A DNA stretch of 64,000 bases from Flagellimonas pacifica (GTDB lineage: Bacteria > Bacteroidota > Bacteroidia > Flavobacteriales > Flavobacteriaceae), in contig NZ_OBEH01000001.1 of NCBI RefSeq assembly GCF_900215465.1, forward strand, positions 930,001 through 994,000, given 5' to 3'. A program made the position numbers and the translations under genes. The notes beneath the pieces are model-generated. The model ran no database searches. It was not told the origin of the DNA and saw nothing but the letters and a program-made list of their open reading frames with translations. Below are positions 27,482 through 36,131 of this stretch, piece after piece; within the stretch, counting starts at the first letter, position 1; every line of letters starts with the position of its first letter.

Positions 27482-28708
27482 ATGAGTCCAAAAGTAAAGT
27501 TCCAGCTGTCGCTGATGATGTTTTTAGAATTCTTTATTTGGGGAGGCTGGTTTGTGACTCTTGGAATTTATTTACCTAACACCCTTAAGGCAAGCGGAGG
27601 GGAAATTGCATTGGCTTATTCTACCCAATCCTGGGGAGCTATTATAGCACCTTTTATAATAGGGTTGATCGCTGATCGTTTTTTTAACGCAGAACGTATT
27701 TTGGCTGTTTTACATTTAGCAGGGGCCTTTTTGATGTATCAAATGGCCAATGCCACTGATTTCAGTATTTTCTATCCATATGTGTTGGGCTATATGATTA
27801 TTTACATGCCAACATTGGCGCTGGTAAACTCTGTTTCGTTCAACCAAATGACAGATCCAGCCAAAGAGTTTTCGTTGGTTAGGGTTTTTGGGACCATTGG
27901 GTGGATCATTGCTGGGCTTACCATTAGCTTTATTGGATGGGATAGCGAAGCTGGCGTTCAAGAAGGGCTTTTAAGAAATACTTTTTTAATGGTGGCTGTG
28001 GCTTCATTGGTTTTAGGGCTGTTCAGTTTTACCCTCCCTAAAACTCCTCCGCAAATAGCAAAAGGGGAAAAAACAACCTTATCTGATATTTTGGGATTAG
28101 AAGCTTTGAAATTATTAAAGGACCGTAACTTTCTTATTTTCTTTTTGGCTTCAGTGCTTATTTGCATTCCTTTGGCATTTTATTATCAGCATGCAGGTCA
28201 GTTTTTGGGTGAAATAGGAGTTTCTAATCCTGCAGGGAAAATGACTATTGGTCAAGCTTCTGAAGTACTCTTCATGTTGCTGCTCCCATATTTTTTCAAA
28301 AAATTCGGATTTAAAAAGACCATCTTGGCGGGAATGCTGGCATGGACTCTTCGTTATTTGTTGTTCGCCTATGGCGATGCTGGTGAAATGGCATTTATGT
28401 TATTGATTGGAATCGCCTTGCATGGTATCTGTTACGACTTTTTCTTTGTGTCGGGCCAGATATATACCGACTCAAAAGCGGGAGAGAAGTACAAAAGTGC
28501 GGCTCAGGGCCTAATTACCCTTGCAACATATGGAGTGGGGATGTTGATAGGTTTTTGGATCGCAGGCAAGATTACAGATATATATTTAATTTCAGAGAAC
28601 ACACATGACTGGGGAAGTGTTTGGATTATTCCTGCAATTTTTGCCTTAGTGGTATTTCTGTTATTCGCTCTGTTCTTTAAAAAAGAGAAAGTGGAATATA
28701 AATCTTAA
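27482..28708 (+). CDS. Nucleoside:H+ symporter-family (NupG-like) MFS transporter
   Basis: Twelve transmembrane segments; the sequence matches the Nuc_H_symport family (NupG/XapB) in its start (LSLMMFLEFFIWGGWFVTLGIYL) and in LVRVFGTIGWIIAGL. In Bacteroidetes such genes are often found in sugar-derivative clusters, so the substrate may be a sugar and not a nucleoside. Inner membrane. Part of the 26015-31128 operon. Confidence 0.87.
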   Translation: MSPKVKFQLSLMMFLEFFIWGGWFVTLGIYLPNTLKASGGEIALAYSTQSWGAIIAPFIIGLIADRFFNAERILAVLHLAGAFLMYQMANATDFSIFYPYVLGYMIIYMPTLALVNSVSFNQMTDPAKEFSLVRVFGTIGWIIAGLTISFIGWDSEAGVQEGLLRNTFLMVAVASLVLGLFSFTLPKTPPQIAKGEKTTLSDILGLEALKLLKDRNFLIFFLASVLICIPLAFYYQHAGQFLGEIGVSNPAGKMTIGQASEVLFMLLLPYFFKKFGFKKTILAGMLAWTLRYLLFAYGDAGEMAFMLLIGIALHGICYDFFFVSGQIYTDSKAGEKYKSAAQGLITLATYGVGMLIGFWIAGKITDIYLISENTHDWGSVWIIPAIFALVVFLLFALFFKKEKVEYKS

Positions 28709-28732
28709 ACCAACCAAATTATAATATATCAA

Positions 28733-29965
28733 ATGGAAAATGTAAACAAGAAGCAGCTATTTATTGCAGCATGTATAGCATTAATCGTAACTGCTATGAC
28801 TTTTGCGATCAGGGCTGGAATATTAGCAGACTTAGGAGTTCAATTCAATCTAACCGATACGCAATTAGGATGGGTTAACAGTATGGCATTCTGGGGTTTT
28901 CCGTTAGCTACTATTTTTGGTGGACTTCTATATAATAAATTGGGAGCAAGAAAGCTGATGATATTAGCTTTTGTATCTCATTTAATAGGTTTGGTAATGA
29001 CCATATTTGCCGGTGGATTTGTTACACTTTTGGTGTCCTCTTTTTTAATTGGCTTTGCCAATGGTTCAGTAGAAGCCGCGTGTAATCCATTGATAGCAGA
29101 TATGTACACGAACAATAGAACCACAATGCTGAATAAGTTTCATGTTTGGTTTCCAGGAGGAATTGTTATTGGGGCATTAGTCTCAAAATTTATGACCGAT
29201 TTTGGCTTAGGGTGGCAATTGCAAATTGCAATTATGTTAATACCAACACTTATTTACGGGTATCTGTTCTTCAAACAAGAATTCCCAGAAAGTCAACATA
29301 TTGAGACGGACACTTCAGTAAATATCAAATCTTTGATTAATCCTTTGTTCATATTTATTGCACTATGTATGACATTGTCCGCAACTTCTGAACTTGGAGT
29401 TCAACAATGGGTAGAAAAAATATTGGGAGGCTCAGGAGTTCAGCCAATGCTCATTTTGGCTATGGTAACAGGTATAATGGCGCTTGGAAGATATTTTGCA
29501 GGTCCGTTGGTGCATAAACTAAACCCAATAGGTGTCCTTCTAATGTCTTCTATCGTAACTACAATTGCAATTTATTCGCTAAGCGTTATGGATGGCCCTA
29601 TGATTTATGTTTCCGCTGTGCTGTTTGCATTGGGAGTATGTTATTTTTGGCCTACTACTATTGGTTTTGTGTCAGAATATTTGCCAAAAACAGGAGCTTT
29701 GGGTATGTCTTTGGTTGGTGGTGCAGGAATGTTCGCAACTGGAATATGGCAACCCGTAATAGGCTCTTGGTTAGATAAAGGTAGAGAGGCCGCCATAGCC
29801 TCTGGAGCCACAGCTGATGTTGCTGAAATTGTTGCTGGTAAAGCAACATTGAGTTATATGGTATTTTTTCCGTTGGCTTTGGTTGTTTTGTACGGAATCT
29901 TGTTTTTTATGCGCAAAAAATTAGAAGAACGTCGTATTCCTCAAATTCAAGGTGCTGATTCATAA
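28733..29965 (+). CDS. MFS transporter (FHS-like sugar permease)
   Basis: Twelve hydrophobic segments, with the MFS loop GGLLYNKLGARK between helices 2 and 3 and a late YFWPTTIGFVSEYLPKTGALGMS segment. Position in the operon and general form suggest a sugar or keto-sugar importer; specificity cannot be read from the sequence. Twenty-four bases after the NupG-like gene, so the operon has two permeases. Confidence 0.85.
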   Translation: MENVNKKQLFIAACIALIVTAMTFAIRAGILADLGVQFNLTDTQLGWVNSMAFWGFPLATIFGGLLYNKLGARKLMILAFVSHLIGLVMTIFAGGFVTLLVSSFLIGFANGSVEAACNPLIADMYTNNRTTMLNKFHVWFPGGIVIGALVSKFMTDFGLGWQLQIAIMLIPTLIYGYLFFKQEFPESQHIETDTSVNIKSLINPLFIFIALCMTLSATSELGVQQWVEKILGGSGVQPMLILAMVTGIMALGRYFAGPLVHKLNPIGVLLMSSIVTTIAIYSLSVMDGPMIYVSAVLFALGVCYFWPTTIGFVSEYLPKTGALGMSLVGGAGMFATGIWQPVIGSWLDKGREAAIASGATADVAEIVAGKATLSYMVFFPLALVVLYGILFFMRKKLEERRIPQIQGADS

Positions 29966-29991
29966 AATTATTACAATAAATTATCTTAAAA

Positions 29992-31128
29992 ATGCCAAAA
30001 AAAATTAGACTTGGAATTATTGGAGGTGGAGGAGATTCCCTCATTGGAGTGTTGCACAGGGTAGCATCCTTTATCAATGACAATTATGAAATAGTTGGGG
30101 CAGTATTCAATCCTGATTACGAACAGAATTTGGCATTCGCCAAAGAGATTGATGTTCCAACTGACAGAATTTATAAGGATTTTGACACCTTGGTGGAGGA
30201 AGAGTTAAAACTTCCTGAGGATGAACGTATTCAGGTCTGCTCTGTTTTAACACCAAACTTTTTGCACTTTCCCATGGCTAAAAAGCTACTGGAAAATGGG
30301 TTTCATGTTATTTGTGAAAAGCCCATGACCATGAATTATGAGGAGGCCAAAACTCTGCAGGAAGTATATGAAAGATCTGGAAGAGTATTTGCGCTTACCC
30401 ATACCTATACAGGCTATCCCATGGTACGTCAAATGCGGGAAATGATTAAAGATGGGGCATTGGGGAAAATCCATAAAGTGGATGCCCGATATTATCAAGG
30501 TTGGATCAATACCGTTATCCATGATAAAGAAAAACGCTCTACGGTTTGGCGGTTAGACCCAAAAAAAGCTGGGATAAGCTCTTGTATTGGAGATATCGGA
30601 GTCCATGCATCCAACTTGATTGAGTATACAACCGGTTTAAAAATTAAGTCAGTATTGTGTGACTTTAACTATCTCTATGATGATAATCAGATGGATGTGG
30701 ATGGGACAGTCCTGATTAGAATGGACAAGCATGTAAAAGGTGTTGTTAGGGCAAGCCAGGTGGCCACGGGTGAAGAAAATGGATTGGCTATTGCCATTTA
30801 TGGTGAAAAAGGAGCTTTTAGATGGGAACAAGAAAAACCCAACTTTTTATATAAAATGAGCGATACCGAGCCTCTTCAAGTATATAAACCGGGTCATGCC
30901 TATAATTCCGAACTTTCTTTGAAAGCATCGAAGATACCTGCGGGCCATCCAGAGGGTATTTTTGACTCCATGGCCAATATCTATCTTGGAGCGGCAAGAG
31001 CTATACGTGGTGAGGCATACAATGATGGCGAATTTCCAACCATGAAAGATGGAGTAAGGGGAATGAACTTTATAGAAAGCACAGTTGCTTCCCATAAACA
31101 AGGGAATGTTTGGGTAAATCTAGACTAG
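29992..31128 (+). CDS. Cytoplasmic Gfo/Idh/MocA-family oxidoreductase
   Basis: NAD(P)-binding Rossmann motif GIIGGGGDS near residues 8-16 and the catalytic motif CEKPMTMN (Glu109-Lys110-Pro111). No signal peptide, unlike the paralogue at 6569-7993. Such cytoplasmic enzymes can reduce 3-keto sugars back to sugars, which would complete the path opened by the exported GMC enzymes; this role is inferred. Last gene of the operon. Confidence 0.9.
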   Translation: MPKKIRLGIIGGGGDSLIGVLHRVASFINDNYEIVGAVFNPDYEQNLAFAKEIDVPTDRIYKDFDTLVEEELKLPEDERIQVCSVLTPNFLHFPMAKKLLENGFHVICEKPMTMNYEEAKTLQEVYERSGRVFALTHTYTGYPMVRQMREMIKDGALGKIHKVDARYYQGWINTVIHDKEKRSTVWRLDPKKAGISSCIGDIGVHASNLIEYTTGLKIKSVLCDFNYLYDDNQMDVDGTVLIRMDKHVKGVVRASQVATGEENGLAIAIYGEKGAFRWEQEKPNFLYKMSDTEPLQVYKPGHAYNSELSLKASKIPAGHPEGIFDSMANIYLGAARAIRGEAYNDGEFPTMKDGVRGMNFIESTVASHKQGNVWVNLD

Positions 31129-31151
31129 TCTCTTTTTGCAACTAAGAAATG

Positions 31152-31182
31152 AATGGCCGTCTATGTACGGCCATTATCTTTG
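31152..31182 (+). terminator. Hairpin at the end of the sugar transport operon
   Basis: AATGGCCGT-ctatgt-ACGGCCATT (31152-31160 and 31167-31175) forms a perfect 9-bp GC-rich stem 24 bases after the oxidoreductase stop. The T-run is weak. It reaches into the stop codon of the converging ASCH gene. Its core resembles the hairpin at 43664-43692. Confidence 0.6.
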
Positions 31183-31638
31183 GAATATCTTTTCAAATTC
31201 TTCAAAAACCACAATCATACTTTCCTTCGGAGCTTTGTTAAAGTCAGAAAGTTCACGCGTGTAATAATCCCAGTGCGTTTTTTGCCAGTATTCTAGACTT
31301 TTGTCCCCCTCACCCTCCAAACGGGCATGCTCGGAACGGATGGCAAAGTAAGGAACTAATTTTACCGAAGTAGTTCTAATAATGCACTTTGCCTTTCCAG
31401 ACCAATCGGTGACCACGGCAAAATCGCCAATTCTTGGCATAACATCTTTGCGTAACTGAATGCCTAACAAAGAATGCGATGTAGCTCGCTTTATGTCTTT
31501 GCACACCAAGTTGGCGCAAGTGTCAGCATCTTTTTCATTATCGCAAAAGTGAATCACTTTAGGTGCGTCTTCAGAAGCGAATTCCAGATGGGCATCTAAA
31601 AAATCACCCCATAAATTTCGGGCAGAAGCGTTTTCCAT
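31174..31638 (-). CDS. ASCH-domain protein
   Basis: A 154-residue cytoplasmic protein with the ASCH fold: basic groove residues in CKDIKRATSHSLLG, IGDFAVVTDWSGKAKCIIRTT, and the C-terminal YWQKTHWDYYTREL segment that marks this subgroup. ASCH proteins bind RNA or act on modified nucleosides (YqfB is a N4-acetylcytidine amidohydrolase). It lies 9 bases downstream of the second GMC gene and so is probably co-transcribed, with no obvious metabolic link. Confidence 0.87.
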   Translation of the reverse strand: MENASARNLWGDFLDAHLEFASEDAPKVIHFCDNEKDADTCANLVCKDIKRATSHSLLGIQLRKDVMPRIGDFAVVTDWSGKAKCIIRTTSVKLVPYFAIRSEHARLEGEGDKSLEYWQKTHWDYYTRELSDFNKAPKESMIVVFEEFEKIFQR

Positions 31639-31647
31639 AGTAGGTAT

Positions 31648-33351
31648 TTAAGAAAATTTATGTTGTTTAAATTGTTTAACGGCATGATTAGCAGCTCGCG
31701 CCGTAAATGCCATATAGGTCAATGAAGGATTAACACAGCTGGCCGAGGTCATGAAAGCACCATCAGTAACATAAACGTTGGGCACTCCATGCACTTGATT
31801 ATGCTTGTTGAGCACAGACGTTTTTGGATTATGGCCCATTCGGGCACCTCCCATTTCATGTATGCCCAAGCCAGGACCGGTTTCCCGATCATATGGTTTC
31901 ACATCCTTGAATCCAGCTGCTTTCAACATGGCAACGGCCTCTTCTTTTATGACTTCGCGCATGTTTTGTTCATTTTCCTTGAATTCCACATCAAAATCTA
32001 ATTGTGGCAGTCCCCATTGATCCTTTTTATCCTTGCTCAAGGTAACACGGTTATCATGGTATGGTAACATCTCCCCAAAACCTGTCATTCCTATTTCCCA
32101 ACCTCCTGGTTTTAGAATAGCTTCTTTAAGAGCTTTTCCATAACCCATTTCGGCCACCATTTCTGACCAATGCGTTCTATTGGCACCTCCTTGATATCCA
32201 AATCCGCGTAAGAATCCATTTCGTTTTGTTTTTTCATCAAGATTAACAAAGCGAGGAATATAAAACCCATTGGGTCTTCTTCCTTTATAATATTTGTCCA
32301 AATGCCCCTCTACTTTTGCTGATGCACCTAATTGATAGTGGTGGTCCATAAGATTACGACCTACTTCATCATAATTGTTTCCCAAACCATTGGGGAATGC
32401 TTTGGATTTGGATTGCAGTAAGATTCCCACGGATGCCATGGCCGAAGCACAGAGGAATACTATCCTGGATTTGAATTCTATTTTTTCATTGGTCTCAGCA
32501 TCAATGATTTTTACACCAGTTGCTTTTTTTTGATCATCATCATAGATAACTTCGTAAACAATGGAGTTTGGGCGTAAGGTCAAATTGCCGGTTCGTTCTG
32601 CAGCAGGCAAAGTTGAAGAGTTGCTGCTAAAATAACCTCCAAAGGGGCAACCTCTCCAGCATCGATTTCTATATTGACAAGGCCCACGACCTGTAAAATC
32701 CGTTGTGTCTTTGGTAATATGTGCAGCTCTGCCTATTGTCAAAAGTCTTCCGTCCTGAAACTCTGTCTTCATAGATTGCTGAAACTCCTTTTCCACGCAA
32801 TTCAAATCCATGGGAGGCAGGAATTGACCATCGGGCAACTGTTTTAAGCCCAAATTTTCACCACTTACCCCAATATATGACTCCACTTTATCATACCAAG
32901 GTGCTATATCTCTATATCGAACAGGCCAGTCTACTGCAATCCCTTCTTTTTTATTGGCCTCAAAATCAATATCGCTCCAGCGATAACTTTGTCTACCCCA
33001 AGTAAGGGACCTGCCACCAACCTGATAGCCTCGTATCCAATCAAAACGTTTGGTTTCCTGGTAAGGATGTTCCAAGTCATTCACAAAAAAATGTTTGACA
33101 TCTTCCCTCGGTGCCCAACCCACTCTAAGCTGCTTATGATATTTTTCTTTGTCGGAACGTGATAATTCACCTTTTAAGGGATAATCCCAAGAATCGTCAT
33201 TCATGGTTTTGTAATCCTGAACATGATTCACCATCGGGCCACGCTCCAGTACCAGGGTTTTCAATCCGTTTTCACATAACTCCTTAGCAGCCCAACCACC
33301 GGTTATACCCGTTCCTACAACAATGGCATCATAAACAACATTTTCATTCAT
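31648..33351 (-). CDS. GMC-family FAD dehydrogenase, catalytic subunit 2
   Basis: A close paralogue of the protein at 24160-25878: same FAD motif GTGITGG (13-19), same Cys-x5-Cys-x3-Cys [3Fe-4S] motif (Cys225, Cys231, Cys235 in CQYRNRCWRGC), same GIHEMGGARMG and CVNPSLTYMAFT active-site blocks. It has no signal peptide and, unlike the first copy, no adjacent small-subunit gene; it probably shares the small subunit at 23510-24160 or uses one elsewhere. The duplicate may differ in substrate. Divergent from the 33494-36043 operon. Confidence 0.9.
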   Translation of the reverse strand: MNENVVYDAIVVGTGITGGWAAKELCENGLKTLVLERGPMVNHVQDYKTMNDDSWDYPLKGELSRSDKEKYHKQLRVGWAPREDVKHFFVNDLEHPYQETKRFDWIRGYQVGGRSLTWGRQSYRWSDIDFEANKKEGIAVDWPVRYRDIAPWYDKVESYIGVSGENLGLKQLPDGQFLPPMDLNCVEKEFQQSMKTEFQDGRLLTIGRAAHITKDTTDFTGRGPCQYRNRCWRGCPFGGYFSSNSSTLPAAERTGNLTLRPNSIVYEVIYDDDQKKATGVKIIDAETNEKIEFKSRIVFLCASAMASVGILLQSKSKAFPNGLGNNYDEVGRNLMDHHYQLGASAKVEGHLDKYYKGRRPNGFYIPRFVNLDEKTKRNGFLRGFGYQGGANRTHWSEMVAEMGYGKALKEAILKPGGWEIGMTGFGEMLPYHDNRVTLSKDKKDQWGLPQLDFDVEFKENEQNMREVIKEEAVAMLKAAGFKDVKPYDRETGPGLGIHEMGGARMGHNPKTSVLNKHNQVHGVPNVYVTDGAFMTSASCVNPSLTYMAFTARAANHAVKQFKQHKFS

Positions 33352-33443
33352 TATTGTGCTGTATTAATTGTTAGCTAATCGCTATATTTATGTCTTTCCA
33401 TTGGGAAAATGAAAAAGTCATAATATTTTTCTTAAATATAGGT

Positions 33444-33472
33444 GATAAATCCCAAAACCTTAAGGATTTATC
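33444..33472 (+). promoter_or_regulatory. Inverted repeat in the leader of the isomerase-DUF1080 operon
   Basis: GATAAATCC (33444-33452) and GGATTTATC (33464-33472) are perfect 9-bp arms with an 11-base loop, ending 21 bases before the ATG at 33494. It may be an operator or an mRNA hairpin near the ribosome-binding site. Confidence 0.45.
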
Positions 33473-33493
33473 CATGCTAAAAAATTGATTTAA

Positions 33494-34546
33494 ATGAAGA
33501 CAATTAAAGGGCCTGCAGTGTTTCTTGCACAATTTGTGGATGGTCAACCTCCGTTCAATTCGTTGGATGGACTGTGCAAATGGGCCTCTGGACTAGGTTA
33601 CAAAGGAATCCAAATTCCAACATGGGAATCGTTTCTGATAGATTTGGACAAGGCCGCCGAGAGCCAGGATTATTGCGATGAGTTAAAGGAAAAAATCAAT
33701 TCCTACGGATTGGAAATCACCGAACTTTCCACCCATTTGCAGGGGCAGTTGGTGGCAGTGCATCCAGCATACGATATCATGTTTGATAATTTTGCCCCGG
33801 ATGCTGTTAAGAACAACCCCAAAGCAAGAACAGCATGGGCTGTGGAAACCGTGAAAAAAGCTGCCACGGCAAGTAGGAGATTGGGAATAAAGGCCCACGC
33901 CACATTTTCTGGAGCATTGCTTTGGCATACATGGCATCCTTGGCCTCAAAGGCCACCGGGGTTGGTAGAATTGGGTTTTGAGGAATTAGCAAAAAGATGG
34001 ATGCCCATTTTAAACCATTTTGATAACGAAGGAGTTGATGTTTGTTATGAAATTCACCCTGGAGAGGATTTACATGATGGAGATACCTTTGAACGCTTTT
34101 TGGAAGCCACAGGCAACCATAAGAGAGTGAATATTTTATACGACCCTAGCCATTTTGTCTTACAACAATTGGATTATATTACCTACATAGATCATTACCA
34201 TGAATTTATAAAGTCTTTCCATGTAAAAGATTCCGAATTTAACCCAACTGGTAAAAAAGGTGCTTTTGGAGGATATAATGATTGGGGTGATAGAGCAGGG
34301 CGGTACCGTTCTCTTGGGGACGGCCAGATAGATTTTAAGACCATCTTTTCCAAATTGACACAATACGGCTGTGATGTTTGGGCGGTAATGGAATGGGAGT
34401 GTTGCATAAAAAGCCCGGAACAAGGTGCAAGGGAAGGCGCTAAATTTATCCAAGATCATATTATTGAGGCTACTACAAAAACCTTTGATGATTTTGCTGG
34501 AGCTGAAACAGATACTGAAAAACTTAAAAAAATATTGGGATTATGA
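33494..34546 (+). CDS. Cytoplasmic sugar phosphate isomerase/epimerase-like TIM-barrel protein
   Basis: A xylose-isomerase-like TIM barrel without signal peptide. Metal-site residues appear in CYEIHPGEDLHDGDTFERF (Glu), NILYDPSHFVLQ (Asp and His), FHVKDSEF (His) and VMEWECC (Glu). Homologues include 3-dehydro-glycoside isomerases and lyases. The next gene starts inside its stop (ATGA at 34543-34546), coupling it to a DUF1080 lipoprotein. Confidence 0.88.
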   Translation: MKTIKGPAVFLAQFVDGQPPFNSLDGLCKWASGLGYKGIQIPTWESFLIDLDKAAESQDYCDELKEKINSYGLEITELSTHLQGQLVAVHPAYDIMFDNFAPDAVKNNPKARTAWAVETVKKAATASRRLGIKAHATFSGALLWHTWHPWPQRPPGLVELGFEELAKRWMPILNHFDNEGVDVCYEIHPGEDLHDGDTFERFLEATGNHKRVNILYDPSHFVLQQLDYITYIDHYHEFIKSFHVKDSEFNPTGKKGAFGGYNDWGDRAGRYRSLGDGQIDFKTIFSKLTQYGCDVWAVMEWECCIKSPEQGAREGAKFIQDHIIEATTKTFDDFAGAETDTEKLKKILGL

Positions 34547-35283
34547 AAAAACTAGTTTTATTGACAGCTTTGGCTGTTACTTTTGCTTGCAAAGACAAGC
34601 CAAAAGAGAAAATTACACAAGAAATAGAGGCTCAAACGGAGCAACAGGAAAGTGAATGGACAGTTTTGTTTGACGGGACTTCCTTTGATGGGTGGCATAT
34701 TTTTTCTGGCATGGAAATAACAGATGGTTGGAAACTTGAAGACGGAGCCATGCTTTTAAAACCAAAACATAGGGAAGAAGGAAAGCGGTTTAACATAGTT
34801 ACAGATAAAGAATATTCCAATTTTGTGCTTTCTGTAGAATGGATGGTGTCCAGTGGGGCAAACAGTGGGATTATGTGGGGTGTACAAGAAGGGGATAAAT
34901 ACAAAGAACCCTATCAAACAGGTCCAGAGATTCAAGTATTGGACAATGTGGACCACCCAGATGCCAAGAATGGCACAAGTCATAGGGCAGGTGCGTTGTA
35001 CGATATGGTTTCCCCGTCCCAAGATGTGGTTAAGCCAGTTGGTGAGTGGAACCATTATTTAATTACCATAAATCATGATACCAATCAGGGTAGTGTTGTA
35101 TTAAATGATGTGAAGATTGTTGAATTTCCGGTCAATGGAGAAGCTTGGGATGCTATGGTTGCCAACTCCAAATTTGCTACTTGGGAAGGTTTCGGAACGT
35201 CGAGAACAGGGAAGATTGCATTTCAAGATCATGGAGAGCCATTGGTTATTGGATATAGGAATATCAAGATTAAGGAGCTTTAA
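34543..35283 (+). CDS. DUF1080 (PF06439) keto-glycoside hydrolase-like lipoprotein
   Basis: Lipoprotein signal with Cys17 (VTFACKD), then a concanavalin-like jelly-roll of the PF06439 family, with the repeated signatures LFDGTSFDGWHIFSG, SNFVLSVEWMVSSGANSGIMW and GPEIQVLDN. The family, first named by DUF number, includes enzymes that cleave 3-keto-disaccharides or keto-glycosides. Outer-membrane or periplasmic location inferred. Second of three coupled genes. Confidence 0.87.
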   Translation: MKKLVLLTALAVTFACKDKPKEKITQEIEAQTEQQESEWTVLFDGTSFDGWHIFSGMEITDGWKLEDGAMLLKPKHREEGKRFNIVTDKEYSNFVLSVEWMVSSGANSGIMWGVQEGDKYKEPYQTGPEIQVLDNVDHPDAKNGTSHRAGALYDMVSPSQDVVKPVGEWNHYLITINHDTNQGSVVLNDVKIVEFPVNGEAWDAMVANSKFATWEGFGTSRTGKIAFQDHGEPLVIGYRNIKIKEL

Positions 35284-35284
35284 T

Positions 35285-36043
35285 ATGATGAAACGCCAAA
35301 GTGCTCTTTTTGGAGTATTTACTTTAATAATTGGTTTTGCGTACGGTCAAAAATCAGGGCCTACAAATCCTGAAGCAACAGAAGTTTATGAACCCATTCC
35401 ACCTCGGGTGATTCCCGGAAAACTTGGAGCACCTCCAAGTGATGCCATTGTTCTTTTTGATGGTCAGCATTTTGATAGTTGGGTAAGCAGTGTTGATAGC
35501 ACCAAGGTTAAATGGCATTTAAACAAAGATGGGAGTATGACGGTCAAAGACAAGACCGGAAACATTCAGACCAAGCAGAATTTTGGGAACATACAACTGC
35601 ATCTGGAATGGAAATCTCCGAAAGAAGCACAACGTGAGGGTCAGAATAGGGCAAATAGCGGGGTCTTTCTACAACAACGTTATGAAATACAAGTATTGGA
35701 TAATAATGAGAATGACACCTATGTAAATGGACAGGTTGGGTCATTGTATAAACAAGGTGTGCCTTTGGCCATGGCCTCTTCACCAACAGGAGAATGGAAT
35801 ACGTATGATATTATATATCATGCCCCGGAATTTAGTAGAGGAGGAAATATTGTGAAACCTGCCACCGTGACACTACTTCACAATGGAATTTTAATCCAAG
35901 ATCATTTTGAAATTGAAGGCACTATTGAATACATTGGATGGCCTGCCTATGAAGCACATGGAAAAGCCCCTTTAATGTTACAAGACCATAACGATAACAG
36001 CAGGGTGAGCTTTAGAAATATTTGGGTGCGAGAACTCGAATGA
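35285..36043 (+). CDS. Second DUF1080 (PF06439) protein, secreted
   Basis: Start at 35285 (MMKRQSALFGVFTL), one base after the previous stop; a longer frame runs upstream inside the neighbouring gene but lacks support. A signal peptide ending FAYGQ without lipobox precedes the same fold: VLFDGQHFDSWVS, NIQLHLEWKSP, NSGVFLQQRYEIQVLDN and MLQDHNDNSRVSFRNIWVREL. Two different PF06439 enzymes in one operon suggest two linkage types, or a paired cleavage and hydration. Confidence 0.87.
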   Translation: MMKRQSALFGVFTLIIGFAYGQKSGPTNPEATEVYEPIPPRVIPGKLGAPPSDAIVLFDGQHFDSWVSSVDSTKVKWHLNKDGSMTVKDKTGNIQTKQNFGNIQLHLEWKSPKEAQREGQNRANSGVFLQQRYEIQVLDNNENDTYVNGQVGSLYKQGVPLAMASSPTGEWNTYDIIYHAPEFSRGGNIVKPATVTLLHNGILIQDHFEIEGTIEYIGWPAYEAHGKAPLMLQDHNDNSRVSFRNIWVRELE

Positions 36044-36103
36044 GGGAGATATTTTTAATTAATATGGCTTTTCTATAAAGTCAATCCAAACCCCATTTTT
36101 GGT

Positions 36104-36111
36104 TACCTTTG
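36104..36111 (+). promoter_or_regulatory. Candidate -7 box of the yicC-gmk-nadD operon
   Basis: TACCTTTG matches TAnnTTTG and ends 20 bases before the yicC ATG. The same octamer precedes the DUF3109 gene at 15514. Confidence 0.5.
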
Positions 36112-36131
36112 CCAAAATTTAATCATACCGT

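Noticed and set aside
35117..35284. Longer start of the second DUF1080 gene inside the first
   Set aside because: It would remove the signal peptide start at 35285 and overlap the preceding gene by 167 bases.
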